Assembly (NCBI GenBank): GCA_017510225.1
Contig: JAFWNS010000027.1
Location: 1 to 37,067 of the forward strand
Origin: Bacilli bacterium
Lineage (GTDB): Bacteria; Bacillota_I; Bacilli_A; RF39; UBA660
Length of the DNA: 37,067 bases
Reading direction: 5' to 3'
Under the pieces are notes generated by a model. That model made no database searches. It saw only the letters and a list, made by a program, of their open reading frames with translations, and was not told where the DNA came from. The position numbers and the translations under genes are program-made. Shown here one piece after another: positions 23,955-33,118 of the stretch; the stretch's first letter is position 1; the number at the start of each line of letters is the position of its first letter.

Positions 23955-24852
23955 AGTAATTAAAGAATTAGTAAAAGCAAATATTGGAAAAGTTGAAAAA
24001 GATGTATTCTTAAGTAGGTATACTACTTATAAGACAGGTGGACTTGCAAAGTGTATAGTATATCCAAAAGGAGTAGAATCTTTAATTAAGACTATTAAAA
24101 TATTAAAGAACAATAATACTAAATATAAATTATTAGGTAATGGATCTAATCTATTATTTAGTGATAAAGTATACAATGGTGTTTTAATTAAATTAAATGA
24201 ATTAAACAAAGTAGAATTCTTTGAAAATAAAATACATGTAGAAGCAGGTTTTCCATTAATGAAATTGTCTCATTTAGCAGCTAAAAGATCTTTAACTGGA
24301 TTAGAATTTGCAGCTGGTATTCCTGGTACTGTAGGAGGAGCTGTATTTATGAATGCAGGTGCTTATAAGAGTGATATGGGATATATTACACAAGAAGTAA
24401 CTGTATTAACTCCAGATCTAAGAATAATAACTTTAGAAAATAAAGAAATGAATTTTCATTATAGAACATCATTTTTGAAAACACATCCAAAATATATTTG
24501 CTTATCTGCAGTTATTAGATTAGAGCACGGTAATAAAAGTGCAATTGAAAAAGTAATTAAAGATAGAAGAAAAAGAAGACAAGCTTCTCAACCTTTAGAA
24601 TATCCTAGTGCTGGATCAGTATTTAGAAATCCTAAAGATAAATTTGCTGGACAATTAATAGAAGAATTAGGTCTAAAAGGTATGAAAAAAGGTGGCGCAA
24701 TGGTTAGTGATAAACATGCTAATTTCATAATTAATAGAGATAATGCTTCTAGTAAAGATATAAAAGAATTAATTGAATATGTACAAGAAAAAGTATATAA
24801 AAAATATAAAATTGAATTAAAAATAGAACAAGAATTTGTAAATTGGGAGTAA
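23947..24852 (+). CDS. murB: UDP-N-acetylenolpyruvoylglucosamine reductase MurB
   Basis: A 301-residue FAD enzyme that reduces UDP-GlcNAc-enolpyruvate to UDP-MurNAc. The frame opens at GTG 23938, but that GTG belongs to the GGGTGA ribosome site, and ATG 23947 is 6 nt further on, so it is chosen. FAD-binding segments are LLGNGSNLLFSDK and AAGIPGTVGGAVFMNAGAY. The catalytic Ser lies in YPSAGSVFRNP, and GGAMVSDKHANFIIN completes the substrate site. It is the short type II form of Gram-positive bacteria. The divIB start is 2 nt after its stop. Confidence 0.96.
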   Translation: MDEVIKELVKANIGKVEKDVFLSRYTTYKTGGLAKCIVYPKGVESLIKTIKILKNNNTKYKLLGNGSNLLFSDKVYNGVLIKLNELNKVEFFENKIHVEAGFPLMKLSHLAAKRSLTGLEFAAGIPGTVGGAVFMNAGAYKSDMGYITQEVTVLTPDLRIITLENKEMNFHYRTSFLKTHPKYICLSAVIRLEHGNKSAIEKVIKDRRKRRQASQPLEYPSAGSVFRNPKDKFAGQLIEELGLKGMKKGGAMVSDKHANFIINRDNASSKDIKELIEYVQEKVYKKYKIELKIEQEFVNWE

Positions 24853-24854
24853 TT

Positions 24855-25544
24855 ATGGCCAAAAAATTAGTCAAAAAAAGAAAGATAAAACTATTTAGTT
24901 TATTTATAGTTCTTTTAATCTTTGGAGGACTAATTTTTATAGTGTATAGATATTTAGATACTAGTATTAAAAATATTATAATAACTGGAAATAAAAGATT
25001 AAATGATGATTATATTATAGAGCAAGCAGGTATTAAGAATTACCCTAGTTTTTATTTAACTTCTACTATAAAAACAAAAGATAAATTAAAAAAATCTAAA
25101 TATATAGAAGATGTAGAAGTACATAGAAAGTTCTATCATACTTTTGAGATTAAAATAAAAGAAAATCGAGCTCTATTTATAAATAATAACAAAAATAAAG
25201 TAGTATTTGAAAATGGTAAAACAGAAAAAATAGATGATAGATTAGATGTATATGATATACCTAGAGTAATTAATTATATACCAGATAATAAATATAAAAC
25301 ATTTACTAAAAAAATGGCTCAAATAAATGAAGATATATTATGTAAGATATCTGATATAGAATATAAACCTAATGATTTAGATAAAGGAAGATTCTTATTA
25401 TATATGGATGATGGTAATATGGTTTATTTAACATTAACTAAATTTAAAATGATTAATTATTATAATAAAGTATTATCTCAATTAGAAGATAAAAAGGGAA
25501 TTTTATACTTAGATAATGGAAATCACTTCCAAATAAAGGGGTAG
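24855..25544 (+). CDS. divIB: Cell division protein DivIB/FtsQ
   Basis: A 229-residue bitopic division protein. The frame also has TTG 24843 inside murB, but ATG 24855 follows GGGAG (24845-24849) at 5 nt and is the likely start. A basic N-terminus (KKLVKKRKIKLF) precedes one membrane segment (about 13-33, LFIVLLIFGGLIFIVYRYL). The POTRA domain follows, starting IKNIIITGNKRLNDDYIIEQ, then the FtsQ domain with KYIEDVEVHRKFYHTFEIKI. In known species it links FtsB/FtsL to the divisome and regulates septal peptidoglycan synthesis. It sits between murB and the three membrane genes, with 5 nt to the next start. Confidence 0.93.
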   Translation: MAKKLVKKRKIKLFSLFIVLLIFGGLIFIVYRYLDTSIKNIIITGNKRLNDDYIIEQAGIKNYPSFYLTSTIKTKDKLKKSKYIEDVEVHRKFYHTFEIKIKENRALFINNNKNKVVFENGKTEKIDDRLDVYDIPRVINYIPDNKYKTFTKKMAQINEDILCKISDIEYKPNDLDKGRFLLYMDDGNMVYLTLTKFKMINYYNKVLSQLEDKKGILYLDNGNHFQIKG

Positions 25545-25549
25545 GTACT

Positions 25550-26917
25550 ATGAAAAAGTATAAACCAAATATTAAATATATAATATTCTTTATATATTTT
25601 TTCTTATGTCTAGTTTTTTTCTTTACTACTAGTAGAGGAGATACATTTGTAAATTATGGATTTAGTTATGCAATTAGATTAGGACAAATACCATATAAAG
25701 AATTTAATATGATAATTACACCATTATCACCATTTATATATAGTATTAGTTTAATATTATCTAAATCTATAATATTTTACTATTTATTTCAATCACTACT
25801 ATTAACAATAACAACATATTTTTTATTTAAATTATTAGATAAAAAAGCTTGGATATTTTTACTTTTATGGATTGTTCCATATCCAGTAGCTATATGTTCT
25901 ACATTATTTCCAGGTTATAATTTCTTATGTTTTTTATTATTAATAATATTGTTTTATTTAGAAGAAAACAAAAAAAGCAATTATTTAATAGGTATAATAC
26001 TAGGATTATTATTTTGTACAAAACAAACCATAGGTATAGCATTATTTATACCAACAATATATTATTTATTTAAAGATAGAAAAAAAATTATAGAAAGATT
26101 TATAGGTTATATAACACCAATATTTATATTATTTATATATTTGTTATTAACTAATACATTTACTACTTTTATAGATTTATGTTTCTTAGGACTATTAGAC
26201 TTTAGTAATAGTAATAATCAGTTTGATATATTTTATTTAGTATTGTTTATATTTAGTATTATTTATTTAATTAGAAATGTTATTAAAAACAATAATATAA
26301 TATCTTATTATTCATTACTTTTTATAGTAATAGCTTTACCAATAATAGATTATTATCATGTATCAATCTTACTACTAATAGTAATCTATAATATATTAAA
26401 AAATTCTAAATTTAAATTAGATTCAAAATATATAAAATATATAATAATTGGTATTATAAGTTTAACTAGTATATGGCAAATTATTCAAATAAATTTCTTT
26501 AGTAATTTTTCTGATAAAAACAAAGTAATAATAACTAATTACAATAATTTTCCACTACTTGTATTATCCACTAAATATAATAATAAAGTAAAAGAGTTAA
26601 ATAATTATACTAATAAATTAGATAAAGAAGTTATTTATTTAATGAGAGGTAGTGAAAATTATTTTTATAAAATAATTAATAATAAAAAAATTACTTATTT
26701 TGATTTACCAAACTATGGTAATTATGGTTATAAAGGTACAAAAAGAATTATTAATAAATTAGATAATATCCATAATAAATATATAATTATAGATATTAAT
26801 TTACTAAAAGATCATAATAAATCACAACAATATATAAAAGAGTTAGCGATAAAAGTTAATAAAGAGTGCAAAAAGAAAAAGGTAATAGGTTATTACTATA
26901 TATATTATAAGGAGTAA
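25550..26917 (+). CDS. GT-C-like polytopic membrane protein (paralogue 1)
   Basis: A 455-residue protein with about 10-12 membrane segments and a C-terminal domain of about 110 residues that probably lies outside. The first outer loop carries Asp31 in TSRGDTFVNYGFSYAI, then PYKEFNMIITPLSPFIY. An acidic residue in this loop is the catalytic feature of GT-C enzymes (PMT/ArnT/GT39/GT87), which use polyprenyl-phosphate sugars. A later FPGYNFLCFLLLI and CTKQTIGIALFIP are shared with the next gene. I infer a lipid-linked sugar transferase for a wall polymer or glycoprotein. Donor and acceptor are unknown. It is translationally tight with divIB (5 nt) and the next gene (2 nt). Confidence 0.75.
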   Translation: MKKYKPNIKYIIFFIYFFLCLVFFFTTSRGDTFVNYGFSYAIRLGQIPYKEFNMIITPLSPFIYSISLILSKSIIFYYLFQSLLLTITTYFLFKLLDKKAWIFLLLWIVPYPVAICSTLFPGYNFLCFLLLIILFYLEENKKSNYLIGIILGLLFCTKQTIGIALFIPTIYYLFKDRKKIIERFIGYITPIFILFIYLLLTNTFTTFIDLCFLGLLDFSNSNNQFDIFYLVLFIFSIIYLIRNVIKNNNIISYYSLLFIVIALPIIDYYHVSILLLIVIYNILKNSKFKLDSKYIKYIIIGIISLTSIWQIIQINFFSNFSDKNKVIITNYNNFPLLVLSTKYNNKVKELNNYTNKLDKEVIYLMRGSENYFYKIINNKKITYFDLPNYGNYGYKGTKRIINKLDNIHNKYIIIDINLLKDHNKSQQYIKELAIKVNKECKKKKVIGYYYIYYKE

Positions 26918-26919
26918 TC

Positions 26920-28242
26920 ATGAAGAATATAATAAAAAACAATTATAAATATGTATTAATATTTATGTTTATATTAATATTTGGTTTAATAGTCATTCCG
27001 GGTGATTTAGATGAAATTTGGAGTTATGGTTTTACCCATAGCATATACAAAGGATTAATACCATATAAAGACTTTAATATGATAGTAACGCCACTATATC
27101 CATTCATATTGTCTCTTCCATTTCATATATTTGGATCTAGTATGTTAGTGTTTCATATTACCCAAGCTTTATTATTTACCGGATTATCATATTTTTTATT
27201 TAAATTAATAGATAAAAAAGCCTGGATAATTATATTATTATTCTTTTTTCCAGTGGCAATATTTTTTCCAGGATATAATTTATTAGTGTTCTTTTTATTA
27301 ATAGTAATAATATATCTAGAAAAGAATAACTATAATGATATATTAATTGGTTTAGTAATAGGATTATCATTTTTAACTAAACAAACATTTATAGTCTTTT
27401 TATTACCTAGTTTAATGTATATACCAAATATAAAAAAGATAAGTAAAAGACTATTAGGTTTTATAATACCTAATATAGTATTTTTAATATATTTAATTTG
27501 TACTAAATCATTTAATAGTTTTATGAATTTATGTATCTATGGACTATTTGATTTTACTTCTGGTAATGGTAAATTATTTACAATATGGATGTTTTTAACA
27601 ATAGTTTTAGTGCTAATAACTATAATATATATTAAAAAACATAAACAAGATATTATGCCATATTATGTAATATTATTTTATACTTTATTAATCCCTTTAT
27701 TTGATGTTAAACACTTTATGGAAGCATTACTTGCTTTCCTATTTATGATTCTTTATTACACAAAAAAAGAAATAAGAATAAACTATGTTTTAGCCTTTAT
27801 AATTATAATAATTTTTGAGTCATGTATAATAATTAGTGATAAAACAAAAACAAAATTACAATATCCAAATAAAATAAATCATTTTGAATATAAATTACTT
27901 GATAAATTTAGTATTGATATTACTAATAGTGTTAATAAATATATTAAAAATAACAAATATAAGAAAATAGTATTTATGGATTCAAACGGTTATTATTTTA
28001 AAATAGTAAATGATTTAAATATAGAATATACTGATTTGCTTAATAAAGGTAACTATGGGTATAATGGAAGTAATAAATTATTAAATGATATTAAGTCTAA
28101 AAAAGATTATATATATTTCATAGATAAACAAGAATTAAAAAGGCCAAAACAAACAGATAAAAGAGCAATTAAGTATGTTTTAAAACATGGAAAGAAAATA
28201 GATACAGTAAAATTATATGAAGTATATACTTTAAATAAATAA
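26920..28242 (+). CDS. GT-C-like polytopic membrane protein (paralogue 2)
   Basis: A 440-residue paralogue of the preceding gene, likely from tandem duplication. Shared blocks are YGFTHSIYKGLIPYKDFNMI, TPLYPFI, FKLIDKKAWI, FFPGYNLLVFFLLI, FLTKQTF and the C-terminal LLNKGNYGYNGSNKLLNDI. The first outer loop has Asp31-Glu32 (PGDLDEIWSYGF), the acidic pair expected for a GT-C catalytic loop, whereas paralogue 1 keeps only the Asp. About ten membrane segments are followed by a soluble C-terminal part. AAGGAG lies before the ATG. The same reservations about donor and acceptor apply. Conserved pairing suggests two related but not identical acceptors or steps. Confidence 0.75.
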   Translation: MKNIIKNNYKYVLIFMFILIFGLIVIPGDLDEIWSYGFTHSIYKGLIPYKDFNMIVTPLYPFILSLPFHIFGSSMLVFHITQALLFTGLSYFLFKLIDKKAWIIILLFFFPVAIFFPGYNLLVFFLLIVIIYLEKNNYNDILIGLVIGLSFLTKQTFIVFLLPSLMYIPNIKKISKRLLGFIIPNIVFLIYLICTKSFNSFMNLCIYGLFDFTSGNGKLFTIWMFLTIVLVLITIIYIKKHKQDIMPYYVILFYTLLIPLFDVKHFMEALLAFLFMILYYTKKEIRINYVLAFIIIIIFESCIIISDKTKTKLQYPNKINHFEYKLLDKFSIDITNSVNKYIKNNKYKKIVFMDSNGYYFKIVNDLNIEYTDLLNKGNYGYNGSNKLLNDIKSKKDYIYFIDKQELKRPKQTDKRAIKYVLKHGKKIDTVKLYEVYTLNK

Positions 28243-28252
28243 AGGTGATATT

Positions 28253-29668
28253 ATGAAGAAAACTAAAAGATTAACTGTTTTATATATACTACTTTTAATA
28301 GCATTCAGTTTTTTATTAATGACTTTTCTAAATAAAAGTTATGATTATTTTTGGCATATCAAAGCAGGGCAATATATGTTTAAAAATAATATAATATTAA
28401 CTCATGATGTATTTTCATGGATAGTTCAAGGTAAATATTGGATATCACATGAATGGTTATTTGAAGTAATAATATATGGTTTAAAAATAGTATTTGGTAA
28501 TATACATGGATTAATATATGTATTTATTAATATATTATTACTTAGTGTTATATTGTTTTATACAAATAAAAAAGAATATTTAAAAAACATTCCTTTTAGT
28601 TTATTATGGATAAGTTTAATGATGATATTTATTGGTTTTATTCAAGTAAGACCTCATCTAATTAGTTATAATTTAATTGCACTTACTATTTATTTATTAT
28701 ATGACTTATATAAAAACAAAGATTCTAATAAAATATATTTATTACCAATACTTAGTATTATATGGTCTAATGTACATGGTGGTTCTAGTAACTTAGTATA
28801 TATTTTAACTATTATATTTTTAGTTAGTGGATTATTTAAATTTTCATATAAAAAGATAGAATCTACTAGATTAAATAAAAAACAAATACAAAAATATATT
28901 ACTGTTATTATATTATGTTTAGTAGGTATATGCATAAATCCACATGGATTAAAGATGCTTATATATCCATATCAAAATATAATGAATAATACTATGTTAA
29001 ATAGTATAGCTGAATGGCAACCTACTAATTTTAGTAATTTATCTCATATACCATATTTGTTATTAATAGTTATAGTAATATTTACTTATCTATTTAGTAA
29101 TAAAAAAATTAGATTAATAGATTTTTTATTAATTGGATTTTCTATTGTATTAGGACTAAAAAGTATTAGATTTTGGCCATACATATATATAATAAGTACT
29201 TATAATATTTTCTACTATATTAATAAAAGAAAATTAGATAAAGGTACTGATTATATATTAATATTACTTATAATTATTATCTTATTACTAGGAATTTTTA
29301 ATTTAAAACATTTAAATAAAACTAATCATATAAAAGTAATAGATAATAAAGCAATTAATTATTTAAAGAGTAAAAAACCTAAGAGATTATATAATTATTA
29401 TGACTATGGGGGTTATTTAGTTTATAAAGATATAAAAGTATTTATAGATGGTAGAGCAGACCTTTACTCAGAATATAATTATAAAGATTATTTAGATATA
29501 TCTAGATTGAATAATAATTATAATAACCTAATTAAAAAATATAATTTTGATTATTATATTATTCCAAAAAAGATAAAATTAAATAAATATTTATCTAATA
29601 GTAATAAATACAAAGTAGAATATAAAGATAATAAGATTATAATTTATAAAAATATTGAAAAAGATTAG
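28253..29668 (+). CDS. GT-C-like polytopic membrane protein with DYFWH motif
   Basis: A 471-residue membrane protein not closely similar to the two before it. It has about ten membrane segments. The first outer loop holds Asp31 in KSYDYFWHIKAGQYMFKNN, then DVFSWIVQGKYWISHEWLFE. This WH-containing loop, the QVRPHLISYNL and INPHGLKMLIYP segments and the C-terminal VFIDGRADLYSEYNYKDY are, as I recall, conserved in a large uncharacterised bacterial GT-C-like family. I infer transfer of a sugar from a lipid carrier outside the membrane, without evidence for the substrate. It starts 10 nt after the previous gene with AAGGTGAT. The ftsA promoter -35 and -10 straddle its last codons. Confidence 0.72.
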   Translation: MKKTKRLTVLYILLLIAFSFLLMTFLNKSYDYFWHIKAGQYMFKNNIILTHDVFSWIVQGKYWISHEWLFEVIIYGLKIVFGNIHGLIYVFINILLLSVILFYTNKKEYLKNIPFSLLWISLMMIFIGFIQVRPHLISYNLIALTIYLLYDLYKNKDSNKIYLLPILSIIWSNVHGGSSNLVYILTIIFLVSGLFKFSYKKIESTRLNKKQIQKYITVIILCLVGICINPHGLKMLIYPYQNIMNNTMLNSIAEWQPTNFSNLSHIPYLLLIVIVIFTYLFSNKKIRLIDFLLIGFSIVLGLKSIRFWPYIYIISTYNIFYYINKRKLDKGTDYILILLIIIILLLGIFNLKHLNKTNHIKVIDNKAINYLKSKKPKRLYNYYDYGGYLVYKDIKVFIDGRADLYSEYNYKDYLDISRLNNNYNNLIKKYNFDYYIIPKKIKLNKYLSNSNKYKVEYKDNKIIIYKNIEKD

Positions 29669-29683
29669 ATTTATTAGTATAAT
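29655..29683 (+). promoter_or_regulatory. Promoter of ftsA-ftsZ
   Basis: TTGAAA (29655-29660), 17-nt spacer, TATAAT (29678-29683), 25 nt before ftsA. The -35 lies inside the end of the preceding coding region, so ftsAZ can be expressed independently of the murG operon. Confidence 0.75.
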
Positions 29684-29707
29684 TAATATAAAGATAGGAG
29701 GATTAAA

Positions 29708-30949
29708 ATGGGTAATATATATACTAGTATCGATTTAGGTACTGATAATATTAAAGTATTAGTTGTAGAAAAGCATAATGATAATTATAATATTTTAACA
29801 TCCGTAAGTAGTCCTTCTAAAGGTATTAGTGATGGTGGTATAGTTGATATTAAAGAATGTGTTTCTAGTGTTAAGAAGGCTTTAAAAAAGGCTAATGATA
29901 TGCTTGGTACTAAGATTACTAAAGTAATTGCTTGTGTATCACCAGCTCATTGTAATTTTGATATAGCTATAGGATCAGTAGATGTAGAAGATTATAATAA
30001 GATAACTGGTAATGATATAAGTAATGTATTAAGAGATGCAGTTATAAATCAAATAGATGAAGAACATGAATTAATAACTGCAGTACCAATTAGTTTTACT
30101 ATAGATGATGAAGAAAATATAAAAGATCCTAAAGGACTAAAAGGAAAAGTATTAGAGACTAAAATAGTTTTAGCTACTTCTCCTAAAGAAGAATTATATA
30201 GAATATTAGAAGTGTTAAAACTTAGTGGTGTAGAAGCTATAGATGTAGCATTTACTTCTACTGGAGATTATTATTCTATAAAGAATTCTAAAAGAGATAA
30301 AGAAGCAGGTGCTATTGTTAATATTGGTGAAAATACTACTAATATATCTATATTTAATAAAGGTATTCAAATAAAGAATAAAACTATTAATCTTGGTAGT
30401 ATTAATGTTGATAGAGATTTATCTTTTGTATTTAATATTGATATAGAAACTGCTAAAATAGTTAAAGAAACTTTTGCAATTAGTATGGAGGCTTATGCTG
30501 ATATTAATGATACTAGAGAAGTTAGAACTAAAGATGAGTCTGTAAAGGAAATAGATCAAGTAGAAGTATCTAAAGTAGTTGAATCTAGACTAGTAGAAAT
30601 ACTAAATTTAGTAAAAAAAGAGATAAAAAACTTAACAAATAGAGAAATACGTTATATAATAATAACAGGTGGACTTAGTGAGTTAGCTGGGTTCCAATAT
30701 ATTGTAGATGAAGAACTTGGTTTTAAAGCTAAAGTTTGTAATATTACTGCAGTGGGAATAAGACATAATAAATATAGTAGTGTTTATGGTACTGTTAAAT
30801 ATTTTGATGACAAAATGAATTTAAGAGGAAAGAATACTACAATGATTTCCCCAGATAGTATGAAATCTATTATTAATACAGAAGAAAAAATTGTAAATAA
30901 TAATACAAATATAATAAGTAAAGTGTTTGGGCATTTTTTTGATAATTAA
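29708..30949 (+). CDS. ftsA: Cell division protein FtsA
   Basis: A 413-residue actin-like ATPase that tethers FtsZ to the membrane. The phosphate 1 loop is YTSIDLGTDNIKVLVVE, the 1C (SHS2) domain follows near residues 85-165, phosphate 2 is GAIVNIGENTTNISIFNKG and the adenosine motif is IIITGGLSELAGFQ. The C-terminus after a variable linker ends NIISKVFGHFFDN, a short amphipathic helix that should bind the membrane. AGGAGG precedes ATG 29708. ftsZ follows after 12 nt. Confidence 0.96.
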   Translation: MGNIYTSIDLGTDNIKVLVVEKHNDNYNILTSVSSPSKGISDGGIVDIKECVSSVKKALKKANDMLGTKITKVIACVSPAHCNFDIAIGSVDVEDYNKITGNDISNVLRDAVINQIDEEHELITAVPISFTIDDEENIKDPKGLKGKVLETKIVLATSPKEELYRILEVLKLSGVEAIDVAFTSTGDYYSIKNSKRDKEAGAIVNIGENTTNISIFNKGIQIKNKTINLGSINVDRDLSFVFNIDIETAKIVKETFAISMEAYADINDTREVRTKDESVKEIDQVEVSKVVESRLVEILNLVKKEIKNLTNREIRYIIITGGLSELAGFQYIVDEELGFKAKVCNITAVGIRHNKYSSVYGTVKYFDDKMNLRGKNTTMISPDSMKSIINTEEKIVNNNTNIISKVFGHFFDN

Positions 30950-30961
30950 GGAGGACAAGAT

Positions 30962-32083
30962 ATGTTAGGCGGATTAGAAATGGATCAATTAGCAAAAATT
31001 AAAGTTATAGGACTTGGTGGCGGTGGAGGAAACGCCGTTAATAGAATGGTAGAGTCAGGAGTAAAAGGAGTAGAATTTATTGCTGCTAATACTGACTTAC
31101 AAGTTTTAAATTCATCAAAAGCAGATGTTAAGATTCAAATTGGAGCATCTTTAACTGATGGATTAGGAGCAGGAGCTAAACCAGAAATTGGTAAAGAAGC
31201 TGCAGTAGAATCTAAAAAAGAGATAGAAGATGCTTTAGCAGGAGCAGACATGGTATTTATCACTTGCGGAATGGGTGGAGGTACTGGAACAGGAGCTGCA
31301 CCAATTATTGCAGAAATAGCTCAAGGTTTAGGAGCATTAACAGTAGCTATAGTTACTAAACCATTCTCATTTGAAGGTAAAAGAAGAATGGATAACGCTC
31401 TAAAAGGTATTGAAGAATTAAGAAAACATGTAGATACACTAATTGTGATTCCAAATGATAGATTAAGAGAAATAATTGATAAGACTACACCAATGTTAGA
31501 AGCATTCAAAGAAGTTGATAATGTACTTCGTCGTGGTGTTCAATCAATATCAGATTTAATTGCTGTTGTTGGACTTGTTAACTTAGACTTTGCTGATGTT
31601 AAAGCAGTTATGAAAGATAGTGGACATGCAATTATTGGAATTGGTATTGGAATGGGTGAAGATAGAGCAATCGAAGCTGCTAAACAGGCAGTATCATCAC
31701 CACTACTTGAAACATCAATCGATGGTGCGACAGATGCAATTATTAATATTACAGGTGGAGTTAACCTAACATTATTCGAAGCAGAACAAGCTGCAGAAGT
31801 AGTTAGAAGTGCTGCTAATACTGATATTAACACAATCTTTGGTTCTGTTATTAATGAAAACTTAAGTGATGAAGTTATTGTTACTGTAATTGCTACAGGA
31901 TTTGAAAAGAAAGAACCTAAAAAAGAACAAAAAGATCCAGTATTTAGTAATGCTGCATCTGCTAGAAGAAGTGCTTCAAACTCACATCCTGAAGTATTAA
32001 CACAAAAGACTAAACCAAAAGAAAAAGAAGAAGAGGAAGACGACTTTGATTTTCCACCATTTCTAAGAGATAGAAATTATTAA
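30962..32083 (+). CDS. ftsZ: Cell division protein FtsZ
   Basis: A 373-residue tubulin-like GTPase that forms the division ring. GTP-binding segments are [13 protein letters not shown] and the tubulin signature [19 protein letters not shown]. The T7 synergy loop is [12 protein letters not shown] Lys/Glu-rich linker leads to the conserved C-terminal peptide ([14 protein letters not shown]) that binds FtsA and other partners. AAGGAGG is 7-8 nt before ATG 30962, so this start is preferred to ATG 30980. The gene is visibly less AT-biased at codon third positions than the membrane genes before it, as expected for high expression. A strong terminator follows. Confidence 0.98.
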   Translation: MLGGLEMDQLAKIKVIGLGGGGGNAVNRMVESGVKGVEFIAANTDLQVLNSSKADVKIQIGASLTDGLGAGAKPEIGKEAAVESKKEIEDALAGADMVFITCGMGGGTGTGAAPIIAEIAQGLGALTVAIVTKPFSFEGKRRMDNALKGIEELRKHVDTLIVIPNDRLREIIDKTTPMLEAFKEVDNVLRRGVQSISDLIAVVGLVNLDFADVKAVMKDSGHAIIGIGIGMGEDRAIEAAKQAVSSPLLETSIDGATDAIINITGGVNLTLFEAEQAAEVVRSAANTDINTIFGSVINENLSDEVIVTVIATGFEKKEPKKEQKDPVFSNAASARRSASNSHPEVLTQKTKPKEKEEEEDDFDFPPFLRDRNY

Positions 32084-32088
32084 AAAAT

Positions 32089-32114
32089 AAAACTAGGATT
32101 TATCCTAGTTTTTT
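32089..32114. terminator. Terminator between ftsZ and the arginase-like gene
   Basis: A perfect 10-bp stem, AAAACTAGGA (32089-32098) with TCCTAGTTTT (32103-32112), 4-nt loop, then a T-run. The A-rich left side allows it to act for the minus-strand gene too. Confidence 0.85.
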
Positions 32115-33021
32115 AATATATTTTATCAAAATGTTTACCTTTCTTATTAGCAGCATTTATAACTTGAGCTAATAAGTTTAAAGCAATTTGTTCAGTTTTT
32201 CTATTTTCATCTCTTAATGAGTTAAAATCAATTAAATCATAAGCCATAATATCTTCAATATGTTTTAATATTTCTTGATTAAGTGTCATTCCTTCTTCTT
32301 CAGTTAAACCTTCAAATTCAGGTATAGATACACCAGGTGCTACATCTGGATCAAATATATCTAAACAAAAGCAAACATGAATACCACTTGTTTTACGAGA
32401 AGCAATTTCAAAAGCTTCTTTTATTACTGTTTCAATTCCTTTAGATTTAATATCTTCAGTAGTATAAGCATTAATAGAAGCATATCTCATATTTTCAGAC
32501 TCTCTATCATCAGTATTTCTAGTTCCAACAATAACGGATTTAGCAGTTTGAATAACATTTCCATCATGGAAATATCTTAATTCATGATTTTTATAACCAT
32601 TAATAGCACTCATACTAAGACCAGCAATATTACCAGTGATAGTAGAATCAAAAGTATTATAATCTGCATGTGAACTAATCCATATGATTCCAGTATTATC
32701 ATTACCATTTCTTTTTGCACTAGCTAAGGCAGAAGCAACCGCAACAGATTTATCTCCTCCAATAGTAATAGGAAATACATCTTCTTTAGTTTTTTCTAAA
32801 ATAGTTTTATATAATTCTTCATTAAATTTTTCGATTTCATATTCATTTTTTCTACGATCAGATAAATTTCTACTCTTAATAACATTCTCATCTTGTTTAA
32901 ATTCTATTATTTCGTCTTTATAAAAACTTTTCAAATCTTTCACTAATTGAACAGGTCCTAAAGAAGCACCATCTATATGAACTCCTAAATCACTACCTGC
33001 ACCCAAAATAACAGTCTTCAT
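32113..33021 (-). CDS. Arginase/ureohydrolase-fold protein with degenerate metal site
   Basis: A 302-residue protein with the overall arginase/agmatinase/formiminoglutamase plan: start VILGAGSDLGVHIDGASLGP, then ITIGGDKSVAVASALA, WISSHADYNTF, FCLDIFDPDVAPGVSIPEFE GLT and YDLIDFNSLRDE. Compared with arginase, the ligand His of GGDHS is Lys91, the first Asp of DAHxD is Ser116, and the first Asp of SFDxD is Cys219. His118, Asp120 and Asp221 remain, and the catalytic-site Glu of MEVNP is Asp265. Three of six manganese ligands are therefore lost, including both that bridge the two metals. I infer a non-canonical enzyme or a regulatory or binding protein, not an ordinary arginase. GGTGAT precedes the ATG, and the gene stands alone, divergent from murE. 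Confidence 0.88.
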   Translation of the reverse strand: MKTVILGAGSDLGVHIDGASLGPVQLVKDLKSFYKDEIIEFKQDENVIKSRNLSDRRKNEYEIEKFNEELYKTILEKTKEDVFPITIGGDKSVAVASALASAKRNGNDNTGIIWISSHADYNTFDSTITGNIAGLSMSAINGYKNHELRYFHDGNVIQTAKSVIVGTRNTDDRESENMRYASINAYTTEDIKSKGIETVIKEAFEIASRKTSGIHVCFCLDIFDPDVAPGVSIPEFEGLTEEEGMTLNQEILKHIEDIMAYDLIDFNSLRDENRKTEQIALNLLAQVINAANKKGKHFDKIY

Positions 33022-33073
33022 ATTATCACCATAACTATTTTATCATAATTTATATATCATATACATAAAAGTA

Positions 33074-33102
33074 TTCAATTTTATCGTAAAATAATGTATA
33101 AT
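33074..33102 (+). promoter_or_regulatory. Promoter of murE-flippase unit
   Basis: TTCAAT (33074-33079), 17-nt spacer, TATAAT (33097-33102), 16 nt before murE. The arginase-like gene must have its minus-strand promoter in the same 97-nt region. Confidence 0.6.
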
Positions 33103-33118
33103 AAGAATAGGTGATAAC

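Noticed and set aside
32113-33021. Plain arginase (rocF) annotation
   Set aside because: Three of six manganese ligands are substituted, so the standard activity cannot be assumed; only the fold is supported.
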